This document shows, piece by piece, positions 9,643 to 18,946 of a stretch of 64,000 nt of DNA. Within the stretch, counting starts at the first letter, position 1. Each line of letters opens with the position of its first letter. The DNA is taken from the NCBI RefSeq assembly GCF_003012775.1, contig NZ_PXYG01000012.1, forward strand, positions 26,095 to 90,094, read 5' to 3'. The notes beneath the pieces were generated by a model. The model saw only the letters and a list, made by a program, of their open reading frames with translations, ran no database searches and was not told where the DNA came from. Both the position numbers and the translations under genes were made by a program. Origin of the DNA: Zobellella endophytica. Its GTDB lineage: Bacteria; Pseudomonadota; Gammaproteobacteria; Enterobacterales; Aeromonadaceae.

Positions 9643-10749
9643 TTAGTTGCCGAAGTCCCTGTCTTCCTGCAGCAGCTGTTGCACATCCTTGAGGGTTTTC
9701 AGCTGCTTGAGCAGCTTGCTGTTGTGCCGAATATCGGCTTTGAGCTCCCTGGCGTGCTCGGCAAACTTGCGGTCGCTGGAGGTGCTGCCCAGGTGCCGGA
9801 AGCGGTTCCAGATGGCCGCCTCCAGGCTCTTGTCGATGAAAACGGATTCGTATTGTTCTTCCAACTGACGCAGCTGCCGGCGCAGCAGCTCGTTGATGCC
9901 GTCCAGCTCCTGTTGCCCGAGTTGCTCCAGGGCGGCGCTGTCGAGGTGTTGCCGGTGCAGTTCGAGCAGGGTGTGGATGTCGTTTTCCTGCCTGGCCGCC
10001 AGCAGTTGCTGCATCTGCTCGTGCTTGACCGCCTTGTGGGCCTTGTCCTGCTCCAGATCCGGGTGCAGCCTTTTCGCCAGCTGCTTGTACAGGCGGTGGA
10101 TCAGCGCCTTGCCCGCGGCCTGGCCATCGGTCTCGTCGGGGCCGAAAATATCATCTGCTTCCTCTTCTTCGTCTTCTTCGTCCTCCTCCAGCCAGTCCTC
10201 GTCGCCTTCTTGCATCTTCTCCATCATTTGTTGCAGAAAATCGGCCGGGCTGTGCATAAAGAGGTCGATGTCCTCGTCGTCCAACTCCAGGCCCAGCTCC
10301 TGGTAGAGATCGCTTCGGATTTTCTCGCGCTCGGATTCCGTCAGCGGCAGGGTATCGGGCTGGGGGTAGTGCTGCTTGATCAGGCTTTCGAAGCGGACCA
10401 GCAGCCCGGCCCTGTCCAGCTCGGGATCGGCGAAAGGGTTGCTGGACAGCACCCCCAGCTCGTCCTGTATCCAGTCGCAGAGCTCGTCCCTCTGCCACCG
10501 GGTCAGGGACTTGCGGGAGAGAAAGGTCAGCAGCCGCTCGATCAACTGGTACTGGCTGCGGGCCAGCTCCTGTTCCAGGGGCAGTATTTCGGCGTTAAAG
10601 CGATCCACTATCTTGCGGACCCGCTTTTCCTGGCCCGCCAGGCGAGTTTTCTGCTTTTCTATCTTCTCCCACAGCAGCTGGAACTGGCCGGCGGGCGTGT
10701 GCTTGGCTGTTTTCTTCGGCTTGGGCCTGGTGGTGGCGAGTCGGGTCAT
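9643..10749 (-). CDS. J-domain-like protein with acidic segment
   Basis: 368-residue cytosolic protein. The stretch LIHRLYKQLAKRLHPDLEQ carries the HPD tripeptide of J-domain co-chaperones, within an otherwise divergent J-like region near residues 215-265, so a DnaK-stimulating role is possible. Just before it runs a very acidic segment (DEDWLEEDEEDEEEEADDIF). The N-terminal third is charged and helical. A TTG codon at 10770 would add 7 residues; neither start has a good ribosome site, and ATG 10749 is chosen. The gene stands alone. I do not recognise a named family; similar J-domain proteins are annotated as 'molecular chaperone DnaJ' in related bacteria. Confidence 0.7.
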   Translation of the reverse strand: MTRLATTRPKPKKTAKHTPAGQFQLLWEKIEKQKTRLAGQEKRVRKIVDRFNAEILPLEQELARSQYQLIERLLTFLSRKSLTRWQRDELCDWIQDELGVLSSNPFADPELDRAGLLVRFESLIKQHYPQPDTLPLTESEREKIRSDLYQELGLELDDEDIDLFMHSPADFLQQMMEKMQEGDEDWLEEDEEDEEEEADDIFGPDETDGQAAGKALIHRLYKQLAKRLHPDLEQDKAHKAVKHEQMQQLLAARQENDIHTLLELHRQHLDSAALEQLGQQELDGINELLRRQLRQLEEQYESVFIDKSLEAAIWNRFRHLGSTSSDRKFAEHARELKADIRHNSKLLKQLKTLKDVQQLLQEDRDFGN

Positions 10750-10901
10750 GTCGGCGTCGGTATCGGGCAAAGAGGGGACCTATGTTAGAGGGAGTGGCGG
10801 GGCAAAGGCAATTGCCCTTAAGCGGGCAACCCGGTTGTTGAAAGAGCCATCATCCTATTTCTAGATAGATATTTTTCCTTCAACGCCGCTGTTTAACAGT
10901 G

Positions 10902-10964
10902 GTCATCTCCGCGAAGGCGGAGATCCACGAAGCATGGCACTGGACTCCCGCCTTCGGGAGTGAC
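10902..10964. repeat. Two-hairpin dispersed repeat, copy 1
   Basis: Two small hairpins: ATCTCCGC-GAAG-GCGGAGAT (10905-10924) and ACTCCCG-CCTT-CGGGAGT (10944-10961). The same pair in inverted orientation occurs at 20974-21040. It lies downstream of the D-lactate dehydrogenase gene and resembles the small GTCAT-type dispersed repeats common in proteobacteria. Confidence 0.7.
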
Positions 10965-11025
10965 AACGGGGCCGAGGGAGGACTCGGGATCAGCAGTCTC
11001 GCAAGGACTGCTGATCGCTTCGAGC

Positions 11026-13833
11026 CTACGCCGAGGCCTCGTCCACCAGATAGAGGATGGACTCGTAGTTGATGCCGCTGTGGTGGCTGAGGCCCAGCTC
11101 GCAGGTGCGGCTGTTGCTCACCCCCCGGGTGCAGCCGGCGGGCACCTGGGCGCGCAGCGGCTTCAGGGCCGAGGCGTTGAGCTCGGGGGTGGTGAAGCCC
11201 TTGTCGCCGGCGAAGCCGCAGCACTCGATATGCTCCGGCACCACCACCCGGGCGGCGCAGCGTTTGGCCAGTTCCAGCATCTTGTCGGCCAGCCCCAGGT
11301 GCCGGCTGCTGCAGGTGATGTGCAGCAAGACCGTCTCCTGCACCGGCTTCAGTTCGAGCCGGTCCAGCGCCTGCTCCAGGATAAACTGCACCGGCTCGAA
11401 GATGGTCAGCGGCAGCCCGGCCTGCTCCCGGCTGCGCTTGGCACAGGGGCTGGTGTCCATCAGCACCGGCCAGCGGCCCTGCTCCGACGCCTGCCACAAG
11501 TGCTCTTCCAGTTCGGCGGCCTTGCCGTCGGCCAGCGCCAACATGCCCTTGCTCTGCCAGGGCTGGCCGCAGCACAGGCTGTTCAGTTCGGCGGGCAGTA
11601 TGACGTCGAAGCCGGCCCGCTCCAGCACCGCCTGGGTAACCTCGGTCAGCGGGCGACCGTCTTTGGCGCCCGGCGATTGGCCCAGGGTGCGGCTGGCGCA
11701 GGAAGGGAAGTAGACCACCCTGGGCCGGCCCGGATGCGGACCGCTGGCGCTGGGACGGTGCCGGTTGGCGGCCGGGGTTTCCGGCAGCCACAGGGGTACC
11801 TTGTTCTTGCTGGCCTTGCGCAGCCCCCGGTTGAGCTTACCCAAGGCCCGTTCGCCCAGCAGCCGGCGGCCGAGGGCGGCCGAGTTCAGGCCCATGCCCA
11901 CCAGGCGGGTGGTGGCGGAAAAATGATCCGCGGTCCAGCGGGCGATGGGCTCGAATTTGCGGTAGCGCGCGGTGCGCAGCTGTCGCACCAGATCGCCGGT
12001 GTTGATGCCCACCGGGCAGCGCTGGGCACACAGGCCGGTGGCGGCGCAGGTGTCCACCCCCTGGTACTGGAACACCTGCTCGAGGCCGTCCTCGACCGCT
12101 TCGCCCTTGGCGGACCGGCGCTGCAGCTCGCGGAACAGCACGATGCGCTGGCGCGGGGTCAGGCTGAGATCCCGGGACGGGCACACCACCTCGCAGAAGC
12201 CGCACTCGATGCACTTGTCGACGATGTCGTCGGCGGCGGGCAGGGGCTTGAGATCCTTGAGGTGGGCCTGGTGGTCGTCGTTGAGAATGACCCCGGGGTT
12301 GAGGATGCCGTCCGGATCGAACAGCGCCTTGATCCGCTGCATCAGGGCATAGCCGTCCTGGCCCCATTCCAGCTCCACATAGGGCGCCATATTGCGGCCG
12401 GTGCCGTGCTCGGCCTTGAGCGAGCCCTGGTATTCCACCGCCACCAGCTGGGCCACGGCGTCCATAAAGCCGCCGTAGCGGTCCAGCTCGGATGGCGAGT
12501 CGAATCCCTGGGTGAACACGAAGTGCAGGTTGCCGGCCAGGGCGTGGCCGAAGATGATGGCTTCCGAGTAGCCGAAGCGGTCGAACAGCTCGGTGAGCCT
12601 GCGCACCGCCGGCGCCAGTTGTTCCACGGGGAACGCCACGTCCTCGATGATCACCGTGGTGCCGGTTTCGCGCACCGCGCCCACCGCCGGGAACATGCCC
12701 TTGCGCATGGCCCAGAGGGTGGCGCAGCTGGTTTTGTCCTGGGTAAAGGGCACCTCGTTGCGGCGTTCGAAGCCGGCCACCGCCGCCATCGCCTGCTCGC
12801 ACCTGGCCAGCAGCCCGGCCTCGTCGGCGCCGTGCACTTCCACCAGCAGGGCGGCGGCTTCCAGATCCAGCTCGCGGATAAAGCCGGGCATGCCCGCCTT
12901 GTCGGCGATGGATTTCAGCGCCCGGCCGTCCATCAGCTCCACCGCCGCCACTTCGGTGCCGGCCAGGGTGGTCACCGCCCGGCAGGTGGTCTCGATCTCC
13001 GGGTACACCAGCAGGCAGGAGGCCTTGAAGGGGTGATCCGGCACGGTGTTATAACTGACCTCGGCCATAAAGCCGAGGGTGCCTTCGGAGCCGATCATCA
13101 GATGGGCCAGGATGTCGAAGGGATCTTCAAAGTCGATCAGGGCGTTCAGGCTGTAGCCGGTGGTGTTCTTCAGCCGGTATTTGTGGCGGATGCGCTCGCT
13201 CAGCTCCCGGTTGGCCTTCACCTCCTCGCTCAGCCGTTGGAGGCCGGCCAGCAGTTCGGGCTTCTGCTCGGTGAAGCGGGCCCGGCTCTGTGGGTCCCGG
13301 GTGTCGAGCCGGGTACCGTCCGCCAGCACCAGGCTGAGGCCGTGCAGGGTCTGGTAGGAATTCTGGGCGGTGCCGCAGCACATGCCGGAGGCGTTGTTGG
13401 CGGCGATGCCGCCGATCTTGCAGCTGTTGATGGACGCCGGATCCGGCCCTATCTTGCGCCCGAAGGGGGCCAGGTAGCGGTTGGCGTCGGCGCCGATCAC
13501 TCCGGGTTGCAGGGCGATCTGCCGGCCGTTCTCAATAATTTTGTGCTTGCGCCAGTCGTCGGTGAGGGTGATCAGCACCGAGTCGGACACCGCCTGGCCC
13601 GACAGGCTGGTGCCGGCGGCGCGGAAGGTGCAGTGGATGCGGTGCTGGCGGCACAGTTGGAGTACCCGCACCACTTCGTCGGTGCTTGCCAGGCGCAGCA
13701 CCATCCTGGGGACCAGCCGGTAGAAGCTGGCGTCGGTGCCGTAGGCCAGGCACAGGGACGGATCCTGGATGATGCGCCCGGCGGGCAGAAAGCCGGCCAG
13801 CGCCTCGGCCAGTTGTTGGTAACGGGGTTCCAT
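11026..13833 (-). CDS. FAD/Fe-S D-lactate dehydrogenase (Dld-II type)
   Basis: 935-residue membrane-associated flavoenzyme that oxidises D-lactate to pyruvate. N-terminal FAD-binding domain of the VAO type (FRAAGTSLSGQAVSDSVL; GPDPASINSCKIGGIAANNASG), FAD-oxidase C-terminal domain, two 4Fe-4S motifs (CIECGFCEVVCP and CAATGLCAQRCP) and a C-terminal cysteine-rich part with two CCG motifs (SLCCGQPW, IECCGFAG). The layout and length match the Shewanella-type Dld-II enzyme, and linkage to lutABC and a lactate permease supports lactate over glycolate or 2-hydroxyglutarate (YdiJ). Its ATG overlaps the stop of the small upstream ORF (ATGA), the last link of the lut operon. Confidence 0.85.
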   Translation of the reverse strand: MEPRYQQLAEALAGFLPAGRIIQDPSLCLAYGTDASFYRLVPRMVLRLASTDEVVRVLQLCRQHRIHCTFRAAGTSLSGQAVSDSVLITLTDDWRKHKIIENGRQIALQPGVIGADANRYLAPFGRKIGPDPASINSCKIGGIAANNASGMCCGTAQNSYQTLHGLSLVLADGTRLDTRDPQSRARFTEQKPELLAGLQRLSEEVKANRELSERIRHKYRLKNTTGYSLNALIDFEDPFDILAHLMIGSEGTLGFMAEVSYNTVPDHPFKASCLLVYPEIETTCRAVTTLAGTEVAAVELMDGRALKSIADKAGMPGFIRELDLEAAALLVEVHGADEAGLLARCEQAMAAVAGFERRNEVPFTQDKTSCATLWAMRKGMFPAVGAVRETGTTVIIEDVAFPVEQLAPAVRRLTELFDRFGYSEAIIFGHALAGNLHFVFTQGFDSPSELDRYGGFMDAVAQLVAVEYQGSLKAEHGTGRNMAPYVELEWGQDGYALMQRIKALFDPDGILNPGVILNDDHQAHLKDLKPLPAADDIVDKCIECGFCEVVCPSRDLSLTPRQRIVLFRELQRRSAKGEAVEDGLEQVFQYQGVDTCAATGLCAQRCPVGINTGDLVRQLRTARYRKFEPIARWTADHFSATTRLVGMGLNSAALGRRLLGERALGKLNRGLRKASKNKVPLWLPETPAANRHRPSASGPHPGRPRVVYFPSCASRTLGQSPGAKDGRPLTEVTQAVLERAGFDVILPAELNSLCCGQPWQSKGMLALADGKAAELEEHLWQASEQGRWPVLMDTSPCAKRSREQAGLPLTIFEPVQFILEQALDRLELKPVQETVLLHITCSSRHLGLADKMLELAKRCAARVVVPEHIECCGFAGDKGFTTPELNASALKPLRAQVPAGCTRGVSNSRTCELGLSHHSGINYESILYLVDEASA

Positions 13834-13919
13834 CAGGCATCCTCCAGGATCAGCACCAGCAGCTCCTTGGGCCCTTGGGCGCCATAGGCCAGGGTTTGTT
13901 GGGGTATGAGCGCGGTCAT
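13833..13919 (-). CDS. 28-codon mini-ORF duplicating the LutC C-terminus
   Basis: Encodes 28 residues, MTALI then QQTLAYGAQGPKELLVLILE and DA. LutC directly upstream ends QQTLAYGAHGPKELLVLFLE plus DA, so all but two of the last 22 residues are identical; about 65 bases are duplicated in tandem, with mostly silent or conservative changes. Its ATG overlaps the lutC stop (TAATG) and its TGA overlaps the dehydrogenase ATG (ATGA). It looks like a duplication remnant that still keeps the two large genes translationally coupled. Whether the peptide has any function is unknown. Confidence 0.6.
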   Translation of the reverse strand: MTALIPQQTLAYGAQGPKELLVLILEDA

Positions 13920-14569
13920 TATGCGTCCTCCAGGAACAGCACCAGCAGTTCCTTGGGCCCGTGGGCGCCGTAGGCCAGGGTCTGCTGGATATCGGCGGTC
14001 TTGGACGGGCCGGACACCAGCAGCAGGTTGGTGGGCATGCCGCTGTTCCAGCCCTGGGCGGCCATCATGGCCGGCAGGTTGGGGTGCAGGGTGGAGGCCT
14101 TGAGGATGGCGATATGGCGCGGCGGCACCAGCGACAGGGTGCGCGGCTCGGCCGGGCCCGGCCACAGCACCAGGGTGCCGGTGGCGGCGATGGCGCCGTG
14201 GCAGCCGGTGATGCCCGCGTCTACCCGGTTGAACAGCTCGTCCTTCCAGGCTTCCAGGGGGCGGTCGAACAGTAGCTGTTCGGCGCCGGCCAGGGCCTGG
14301 CTTATTTCCCGGAAGAAGTCGCCGCCGGTGCCGGTGGCGACGCGCTGGAGACCGGCCTGTTCCACATGATGTTTCAGGGTGGCGATCAGTTCGGCCCGGG
14401 GCAGGCGGCGCACCTCGGCGTGGTTCTGCTCCAGCAGTTCGGTCAGGCGGGCCAGCATTTCCGCCTGCTCGCTCTGGTTCCAGATGGGATAGTCCGGGTC
14501 GTTCACCGGCAGCGGCCGGGCCTGGGCCTGGCGCAGCCGGTCGAGAATGGCGTGACGGGCGTTCGACAT
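13919..14569 (-). CDS. lutC: Lactate utilization protein LutC
   Basis: 216-residue LutC/YkgG-family (DUF162) subunit of the LutABC complex for lactate oxidation. It has the family core GITGCHGAIAATGTLVLWPGP and the ending LLLVSGPSKTADIQQTLAYG, then GPKELLVLFLEDA. The start at 14569 overlaps the lutB stop (TAATG). The last 22 residues are repeated in the mini-ORF that follows. Longer readings upstream run through lutB in another frame and are not real. Confidence 0.9.
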   Translation of the reverse strand: MSNARHAILDRLRQAQARPLPVNDPDYPIWNQSEQAEMLARLTELLEQNHAEVRRLPRAELIATLKHHVEQAGLQRVATGTGGDFFREISQALAGAEQLLFDRPLEAWKDELFNRVDAGITGCHGAIAATGTLVLWPGPAEPRTLSLVPPRHIAILKASTLHPNLPAMMAAQGWNSGMPTNLLLVSGPSKTADIQQTLAYGAHGPKELLVLFLEDA

Positions 14570-15987
14570 TACTTGTTCCTCTCGGCCATAAGCTCGCGCA
14601 GGGTCCTGGCGGCGGGTTGGGGGGCGGTGCGGCAGCGGGTCCAGGGGCCCAGTTTCTTCGGCATCAGGCCGCGCAGCCTCGTTGCGCACCAGGTCAGCAT
14701 ACGGTACAGGGCCGGGCGGCTGGTGACCAGGCCGAAGCTGCGCCAGATCAAGGCTTCGGTGCGGCTGGCCGCCGCCTTCTGGCCGCGCAGGGGCGGCACG
14801 CCGGGGCGCGGGTCCTGCTTGGCCTCGTGGCGCAGCCGCTGCAGCAGCTCGGGGATGGGAATGCGCACCGGGCACACCTCGCCGCAGGCGCCGCACAGGC
14901 TGGAGGCGGTGGGCAGATCCTTGGTGGCTTCCAGCCCCATCAGGTGGGGCGAGATGATCTTGCCGATGGGGCCCGGATAGACGGTGCCGTAGGCGTGGCC
15001 GCCGATGCGGGTGTACACCGGGCAGTGGTTCATGCAGGCGCCGCAGCGGATGCACTGCAGGGTCTTGCGCATTTCCTCGTCCACGAAGGCCTGGCTGCGG
15101 CCGTTGTCGAGCAGCACCAGGTGCACTTCCCTGGGGCCGTCCAACTCATCGTCCTTGCGCGGGCCGCTGATCATATTGAAATAGGTGGTGATGGTCTGGC
15201 CGGTGGCGGAGCGGGTGAGGGCGCTGAACAGCGGCGGCACGTCGGCCAGGAACTCCACCACTTTCTCGATGCCGGTGATGGCGATATGCACCTCGGGCAC
15301 CGTGGTGCACATGCGGCCGTTGCCTTCGTTTTCCACCAGGCAGAGGGTGCCGGTTTCGGCCACCGCGAAGTTGACGCCGGACACCCCGATGTGGGCCTCG
15401 CGGAATTTTTCGCGCAGCACATTGCGGCCGGTCTGGATCAGGGTATCCACGTCCAGGGTATGCTGGAAGCCGGGCACGTGTTCGGCGAACAGGTCCGCCA
15501 CCTGCCGCTTGTTCTTGTGGATGGCGGGCATGATGATGTGGGACGGGGTCTCGTTGCCGAGCTGGACGATATATTCGCCCATGTCGCTTTCCAGGCAGCG
15601 GATGCCTTCTTTTTCCATCTGGTGGTTGAGCTCGATTTCCTCGCTCACCATGGACTTGCCCTTCACCGCCAGGGTGCCGCCGTGGGACCGGATGATGTCG
15701 GCGAAGAGGGCGTTGGCCTGCTCGGCGTTTTCGGCCCAGTGCACCCGGATGCCGTTGGCGGTGCAGTTGGCTTCCAGTTGCTCCAGCAGCTCGGGCAGCT
15801 TGCTCAGGCAGCGCTGGCGGATGGCCTCGGCCCGGTCGCGGATGGCCTTTTCCTCGTCGGCGTCGGCGAAGGCAGACTTGCGCTTGTCGCGCAGGTAGTC
15901 CATGGCGCCGCGGAAGTTGGCGCGCAGCTCCGGGTTGGCCAGGGCTGCCTCGGCCTGGGGATGGAACAGTTGTGGTTTATTGTGCAT
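14569..15987 (-). CDS. lutB: Lactate utilization iron-sulfur protein LutB
   Basis: 472-residue LutB/YkgF-family protein. The N-terminal LUD domain (VKGKSMVSEEIELNHQ; GVSGVNFAVAETGTLCLVENEGNGR) is followed by two 4Fe-4S clusters (CIRCGACMNHCPVY and CGACGEVCPVRIPI) and a basic C-terminal tail. It works with LutA and LutC in electron transfer from lactate. It overlaps lutA by 11 bases and lutC by one base. Confidence 0.92.
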   Translation of the reverse strand: MHNKPQLFHPQAEAALANPELRANFRGAMDYLRDKRKSAFADADEEKAIRDRAEAIRQRCLSKLPELLEQLEANCTANGIRVHWAENAEQANALFADIIRSHGGTLAVKGKSMVSEEIELNHQMEKEGIRCLESDMGEYIVQLGNETPSHIIMPAIHKNKRQVADLFAEHVPGFQHTLDVDTLIQTGRNVLREKFREAHIGVSGVNFAVAETGTLCLVENEGNGRMCTTVPEVHIAITGIEKVVEFLADVPPLFSALTRSATGQTITTYFNMISGPRKDDELDGPREVHLVLLDNGRSQAFVDEEMRKTLQCIRCGACMNHCPVYTRIGGHAYGTVYPGPIGKIISPHLMGLEATKDLPTASSLCGACGEVCPVRIPIPELLQRLRHEAKQDPRPGVPPLRGQKAAASRTEALIWRSFGLVTSRPALYRMLTWCATRLRGLMPKKLGPWTRCRTAPQPAARTLRELMAERNK

Positions 15988-16756
15988 GAGGTCCCTCCAG
16001 CCGACCGAGCAGGAAACTGGCCAGGTGAATGCCCTTCATCTCTTTCTTCTGGTATTCGAAGGCGCCGTTGATATTGAGCAGGCAGCCCCAGTCGGCGCTG
16101 ATGAGCTGGGCGGCACCGGTGTCGTTCAGGTGCTGGGTCTTGTCCTGCACCATGGCTTCGCTGATGGCCGGGTGGCGCACCGAGAAGGTGCCGCCGAAGC
16201 CGCAGCATTCGCTCTCGTAGGCCTGCTCGCGCAGCTCCACCCGGTCCAGCTGGCCCAGCAGTTGGCGGGCGGTGACGTGCACCTTCATCTCCCGGCGGGC
16301 GGCGCAGGAGGTATGCAGCACCACCGAGGTGGCCGGGCCCTGGTCGCTGAGCCGGATGCGGCAGACCTGCACCAGGAATTCGGTCAGTTCGAATACCCGA
16401 TCACAGAATTGATTGACCCGTTGTTCGTGTTCGCTGCCGGCGAACAGCCGGCGGTAGTGGTGGTGCATCATGCCGCCGCAGGAGCCCGACAGCACCACCA
16501 CCGGCCAGGGCTCGGGGAACAGTGCCATCTGGCTCAGGGCCGTGGTCCTGGCGTCGTCTTCGTAGCCGGAGGAGTAGGCGGGCTGGCCGCAGCAGCTCTG
16601 TTTGGGCACGTAGATGACTTCGACCCCGGCCAGCTCCAGCAGGCGGATGGCATCCAGCCCGCTCTGGGGCGAGAACATGTCCACCAGGCAGGTGGCGTAG
16701 ATATACACCTTTTCTGGTTTGGCCGGGTAGATACGGATAGCGGACGACATAGACAT
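15977..16756 (-). CDS. lutA: Lactate utilization protein LutA
   Basis: 259-residue LutA/YkgE-family (Fe-S)-binding protein with two cysteine-rich CCG motifs: SCCGQPAYSSGY near residue 55 and ECCGFGGTFSV near residue 195, plus LSGSCGGMMHHHY. First gene of the lutA-lutB-lutC-mini-ORF-dld operon. The start has AAGG a few bases upstream. The lactate permease gene lies upstream on the same strand, but a terminator and a long hairpin intervene, so this operon probably has its own promoter in the 330-base gap. Confidence 0.9.
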   Translation of the reverse strand: MSMSSAIRIYPAKPEKVYIYATCLVDMFSPQSGLDAIRLLELAGVEVIYVPKQSCCGQPAYSSGYEDDARTTALSQMALFPEPWPVVVLSGSCGGMMHHHYRRLFAGSEHEQRVNQFCDRVFELTEFLVQVCRIRLSDQGPATSVVLHTSCAARREMKVHVTARQLLGQLDRVELREQAYESECCGFGGTFSVRHPAISEAMVQDKTQHLNDTGAAQLISADWGCLLNINGAFEYQKKEMKGIHLASFLLGRLEGPHAQ

Positions 16757-16844
16757 TTACCTTCAGTTTTTAACAGAATTTGACAGCCCGGGAGTGGTCG
16801 ACCAAAGGGCCGACTCCGCCGACACGCTGTTGGACTTGCTCTCG

Positions 16845-16896
16845 CCCTTTCAGCCTGCTGCGAACATTCACTGGATGTTCGGTCAGGCTGAAAGGG
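16845..16896. other. Long hairpin between lctP and lutA
   Basis: Perfect 13-bp arms CCCTTTCAGCCTG (16845-16857) and CAGGCTGAAAGGG (16884-16896); inside the 26-base loop a further short stem GAACAT/ATGTTC is possible. It lies in the 330-base gap between lutA and lctP, where no gene is visible. It could be a regulatory leader or a small mobile-type repeat. Confidence 0.55.
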
Positions 16897-17059
16897 CTCG
16901 TCATGGCGAGCAAGCTCGCCCCTGTACGCTCGGACACGCCTTCCCTGGCGTGTCACGGTCGGCTGAGCCGGTCCCTTTGTTCTCCTTCCGGCCTTTGAGT
17001 GGCCTGCATGGGCCCGGAAGTCTGTCAGCCACCTGTATTGCTTCATCTTTTTATGCAGG

Positions 17060-17080
17060 GAGCCGGGTTTGTCCCGGCTC
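17060..17080 (-). terminator. Hairpin after the L-lactate permease gene
   Basis: Stem GAGCCGGG / CCCGGCTC with a 5-base loop, 7 bases past the permease stop codon on the minus strand. The following T-run is weak (ATAAAAAG on the minus strand comes after a few other bases), so termination may be partial. Confidence 0.5.
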
Positions 17081-17086
17081 GGTCTG

Positions 17087-18787
17087 TCAGGATAACTTCA
17101 ACAAGGGATCCGAGATGCCCAGGCCATAGATGGCGATCATGCCGATGATGCCGATGGCCACCAGGTAGTAGAGGGTGGGCAGGGCGGTCTTGCGCAGCGT
17201 GGTGCCTTCCCGGCCCAGCAGGCCGACGGTGGCCGAGGCCGCCACCACGTTGTGGATGGCGATCATGTTGCCGGCGGCGGCGCCCACCGCCTGCAGCGCC
17301 ACCACCATGGCGGTGGAGATGCCCAGGGTCTGGGCCACCTCGAATTGGAACTGGGAGAACATCATGTTGGACACGGTATTCGAGCCGGCGATAAAGGCGC
17401 CCAGGGCACCGATGACGCCGCTGATGGCGGGGAATAAGTCGCCCACCAGGTCGGCGGCCACCTTGGCGGCCATCACCGGCATACTGGCGATGTCGGCACC
17501 GTTGACCCCGGAGTTGATGAACAGGCGTACCATGGGCACGGTGAACATCAGCACGAAGCCGGCGCCGATCAGGGTTTTTGACGACTCATGGATGGCTGGG
17601 CCGAAGGCCTTGAGCGAACGGGTCTGGGTCAGCACCGCCACCAGGGAGACGAACACCAGGATGCCGCCGGGCAGGTACAGGGGCTGGATGCCGGCGCTGA
17701 TGCCCGCCTCGCCTAGGATGTTGCTGAAGGCGATGTTCCAGCCGCTGAGCAGGGCCTTGAAGCTGTCGCTGGTACGGCTCAGCACCAGCAGCACCGGCAG
17801 CAGCAGGTAGGGGAACCAGGCCAGTCCCAGGCTGATCGGCTTTTTGGTCAGGTCGTCGGTGTTGATGGTGAGCGAGCCCAGCCATTCTGCCGGCCAGTGT
17901 TGTTCTTCCGGGAAGTCGAAGTGGCTCTTGGGCACCAGGAAGCCTTTGCGGGCGGCGGTGACCACCAGGGCCAGGCCGACCAGTCCGCCGACCAGGGAGG
18001 GGAACTCGGGGCCGAGCAGCACGCCGGTGAGGGCGTAGGGCAGGGTGAAGGCCAGCCCGGCGAAGATGGCGAACGGCAGGATTTCCAGGCCTTCCTTCCA
18101 GCTCTTGTTCTTGCCGAAGAAGCGGGTCAGCATCATGCACATGAACAGCGGCATCAGGATGCCAACGATGGCATGGGTGATGGCCACGTTGCTGGTCACG
18201 GTCTGCAGGTAGGCCTCCCAGCCCGAGCCGCCGGCGATGAGGGTGTTGTTGATGGCGCCGTTATCCAGGCCGGTGGTCACGCCGACGATGATGGGGGTGC
18301 CCACGGCGCCGAAGGAAACCGGGGTGCTCTGGATCATCATGCCCATCAGCACCGCCGCCAGGGCCGGAAAGCCCAGCGCCACCATCAGCGGGGCGGCCAC
18401 GGCGGCGGGGGTGCCGAAACCGGAGGCGCCCTCGATAAAGCAGCCGAAGCACCAGGCGACGATGATAGCCTGGATGCGGCGGTCGGGAGAAATGGCGGTG
18501 AAACCGTTGCGGATGGTGGTAATGGCGCCGGTATGCTTTAAGGTGTTGAGCAGCAGTATGGCGCCGAAGATGATCCACAGCAGCGAGAGCGAAATGACAA
18601 AGCCTTGCAGGCTGGAGGCGATCACCCGGGTGGCGCTCATGTCCCAGGCCCAGAGGGCGATCACCACGGTGAGCACAAAGGCCAGTGGCATGGCACGCTT
18701 GGCCGGCCATTGCAGGCCCACCAGCAGGATGGCGGCGAGCACGATGGGCGAAAACGCCAGTAGTGCCAGTAGGGTATCATTCAGCAT
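17087..18787 (-). CDS. L-lactate permease (LctP family)
   Basis: 566-residue inner-membrane lactate/H+ symporter with a dozen or more hydrophobic segments. Family landmarks by eye: [26 protein letters not shown], the [20 protein letters not shown] loop, [11 protein letters not shown] and, near the end, [19 protein letters not shown] and [17 protein letters not shown]. LctP/LldP proteins carry D- and L-lactate and glycolate. It stands upstream of the lut-dld genes on the same strand and divergent from a LysR regulator; together they form a lactate uptake and oxidation locus. Confidence 0.92.
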   Translation of the reverse strand: MLNDTLLALLAFSPIVLAAILLVGLQWPAKRAMPLAFVLTVVIALWAWDMSATRVIASSLQGFVISLSLLWIIFGAILLLNTLKHTGAITTIRNGFTAISPDRRIQAIIVAWCFGCFIEGASGFGTPAAVAAPLMVALGFPALAAVLMGMMIQSTPVSFGAVGTPIIVGVTTGLDNGAINNTLIAGGSGWEAYLQTVTSNVAITHAIVGILMPLFMCMMLTRFFGKNKSWKEGLEILPFAIFAGLAFTLPYALTGVLLGPEFPSLVGGLVGLALVVTAARKGFLVPKSHFDFPEEQHWPAEWLGSLTINTDDLTKKPISLGLAWFPYLLLPVLLVLSRTSDSFKALLSGWNIAFSNILGEAGISAGIQPLYLPGGILVFVSLVAVLTQTRSLKAFGPAIHESSKTLIGAGFVLMFTVPMVRLFINSGVNGADIASMPVMAAKVAADLVGDLFPAISGVIGALGAFIAGSNTVSNMMFSQFQFEVAQTLGISTAMVVALQAVGAAAGNMIAIHNVVAASATVGLLGREGTTLRKTALPTLYYLVAIGIIGMIAIYGLGISDPLLKLS

Positions 18788-18946
18788 AGTTGGTCACTTC
18801 CATTGTTTTATTGGGGTCATCACAGACCGTTTTTACTGTAGGGTATTAATTGCAAGCTTGGTGTTAAGCGGATGTGACTTTAATTCCTTACTTTTTGTAG
18901 ATATATAGATTTAATGAAACTCATTGTTTCCAAAACTGGATAAATA

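Noticed and set aside
10960..13887. A 975-codon open frame on the plus strand opposite the D-lactate dehydrogenase gene
   Set aside because: Its sequence is low-complexity (G/A/H/Q-rich) with no domain, and the minus strand holds a full, motif-rich enzyme. High GC creates such antisense frames throughout the window.
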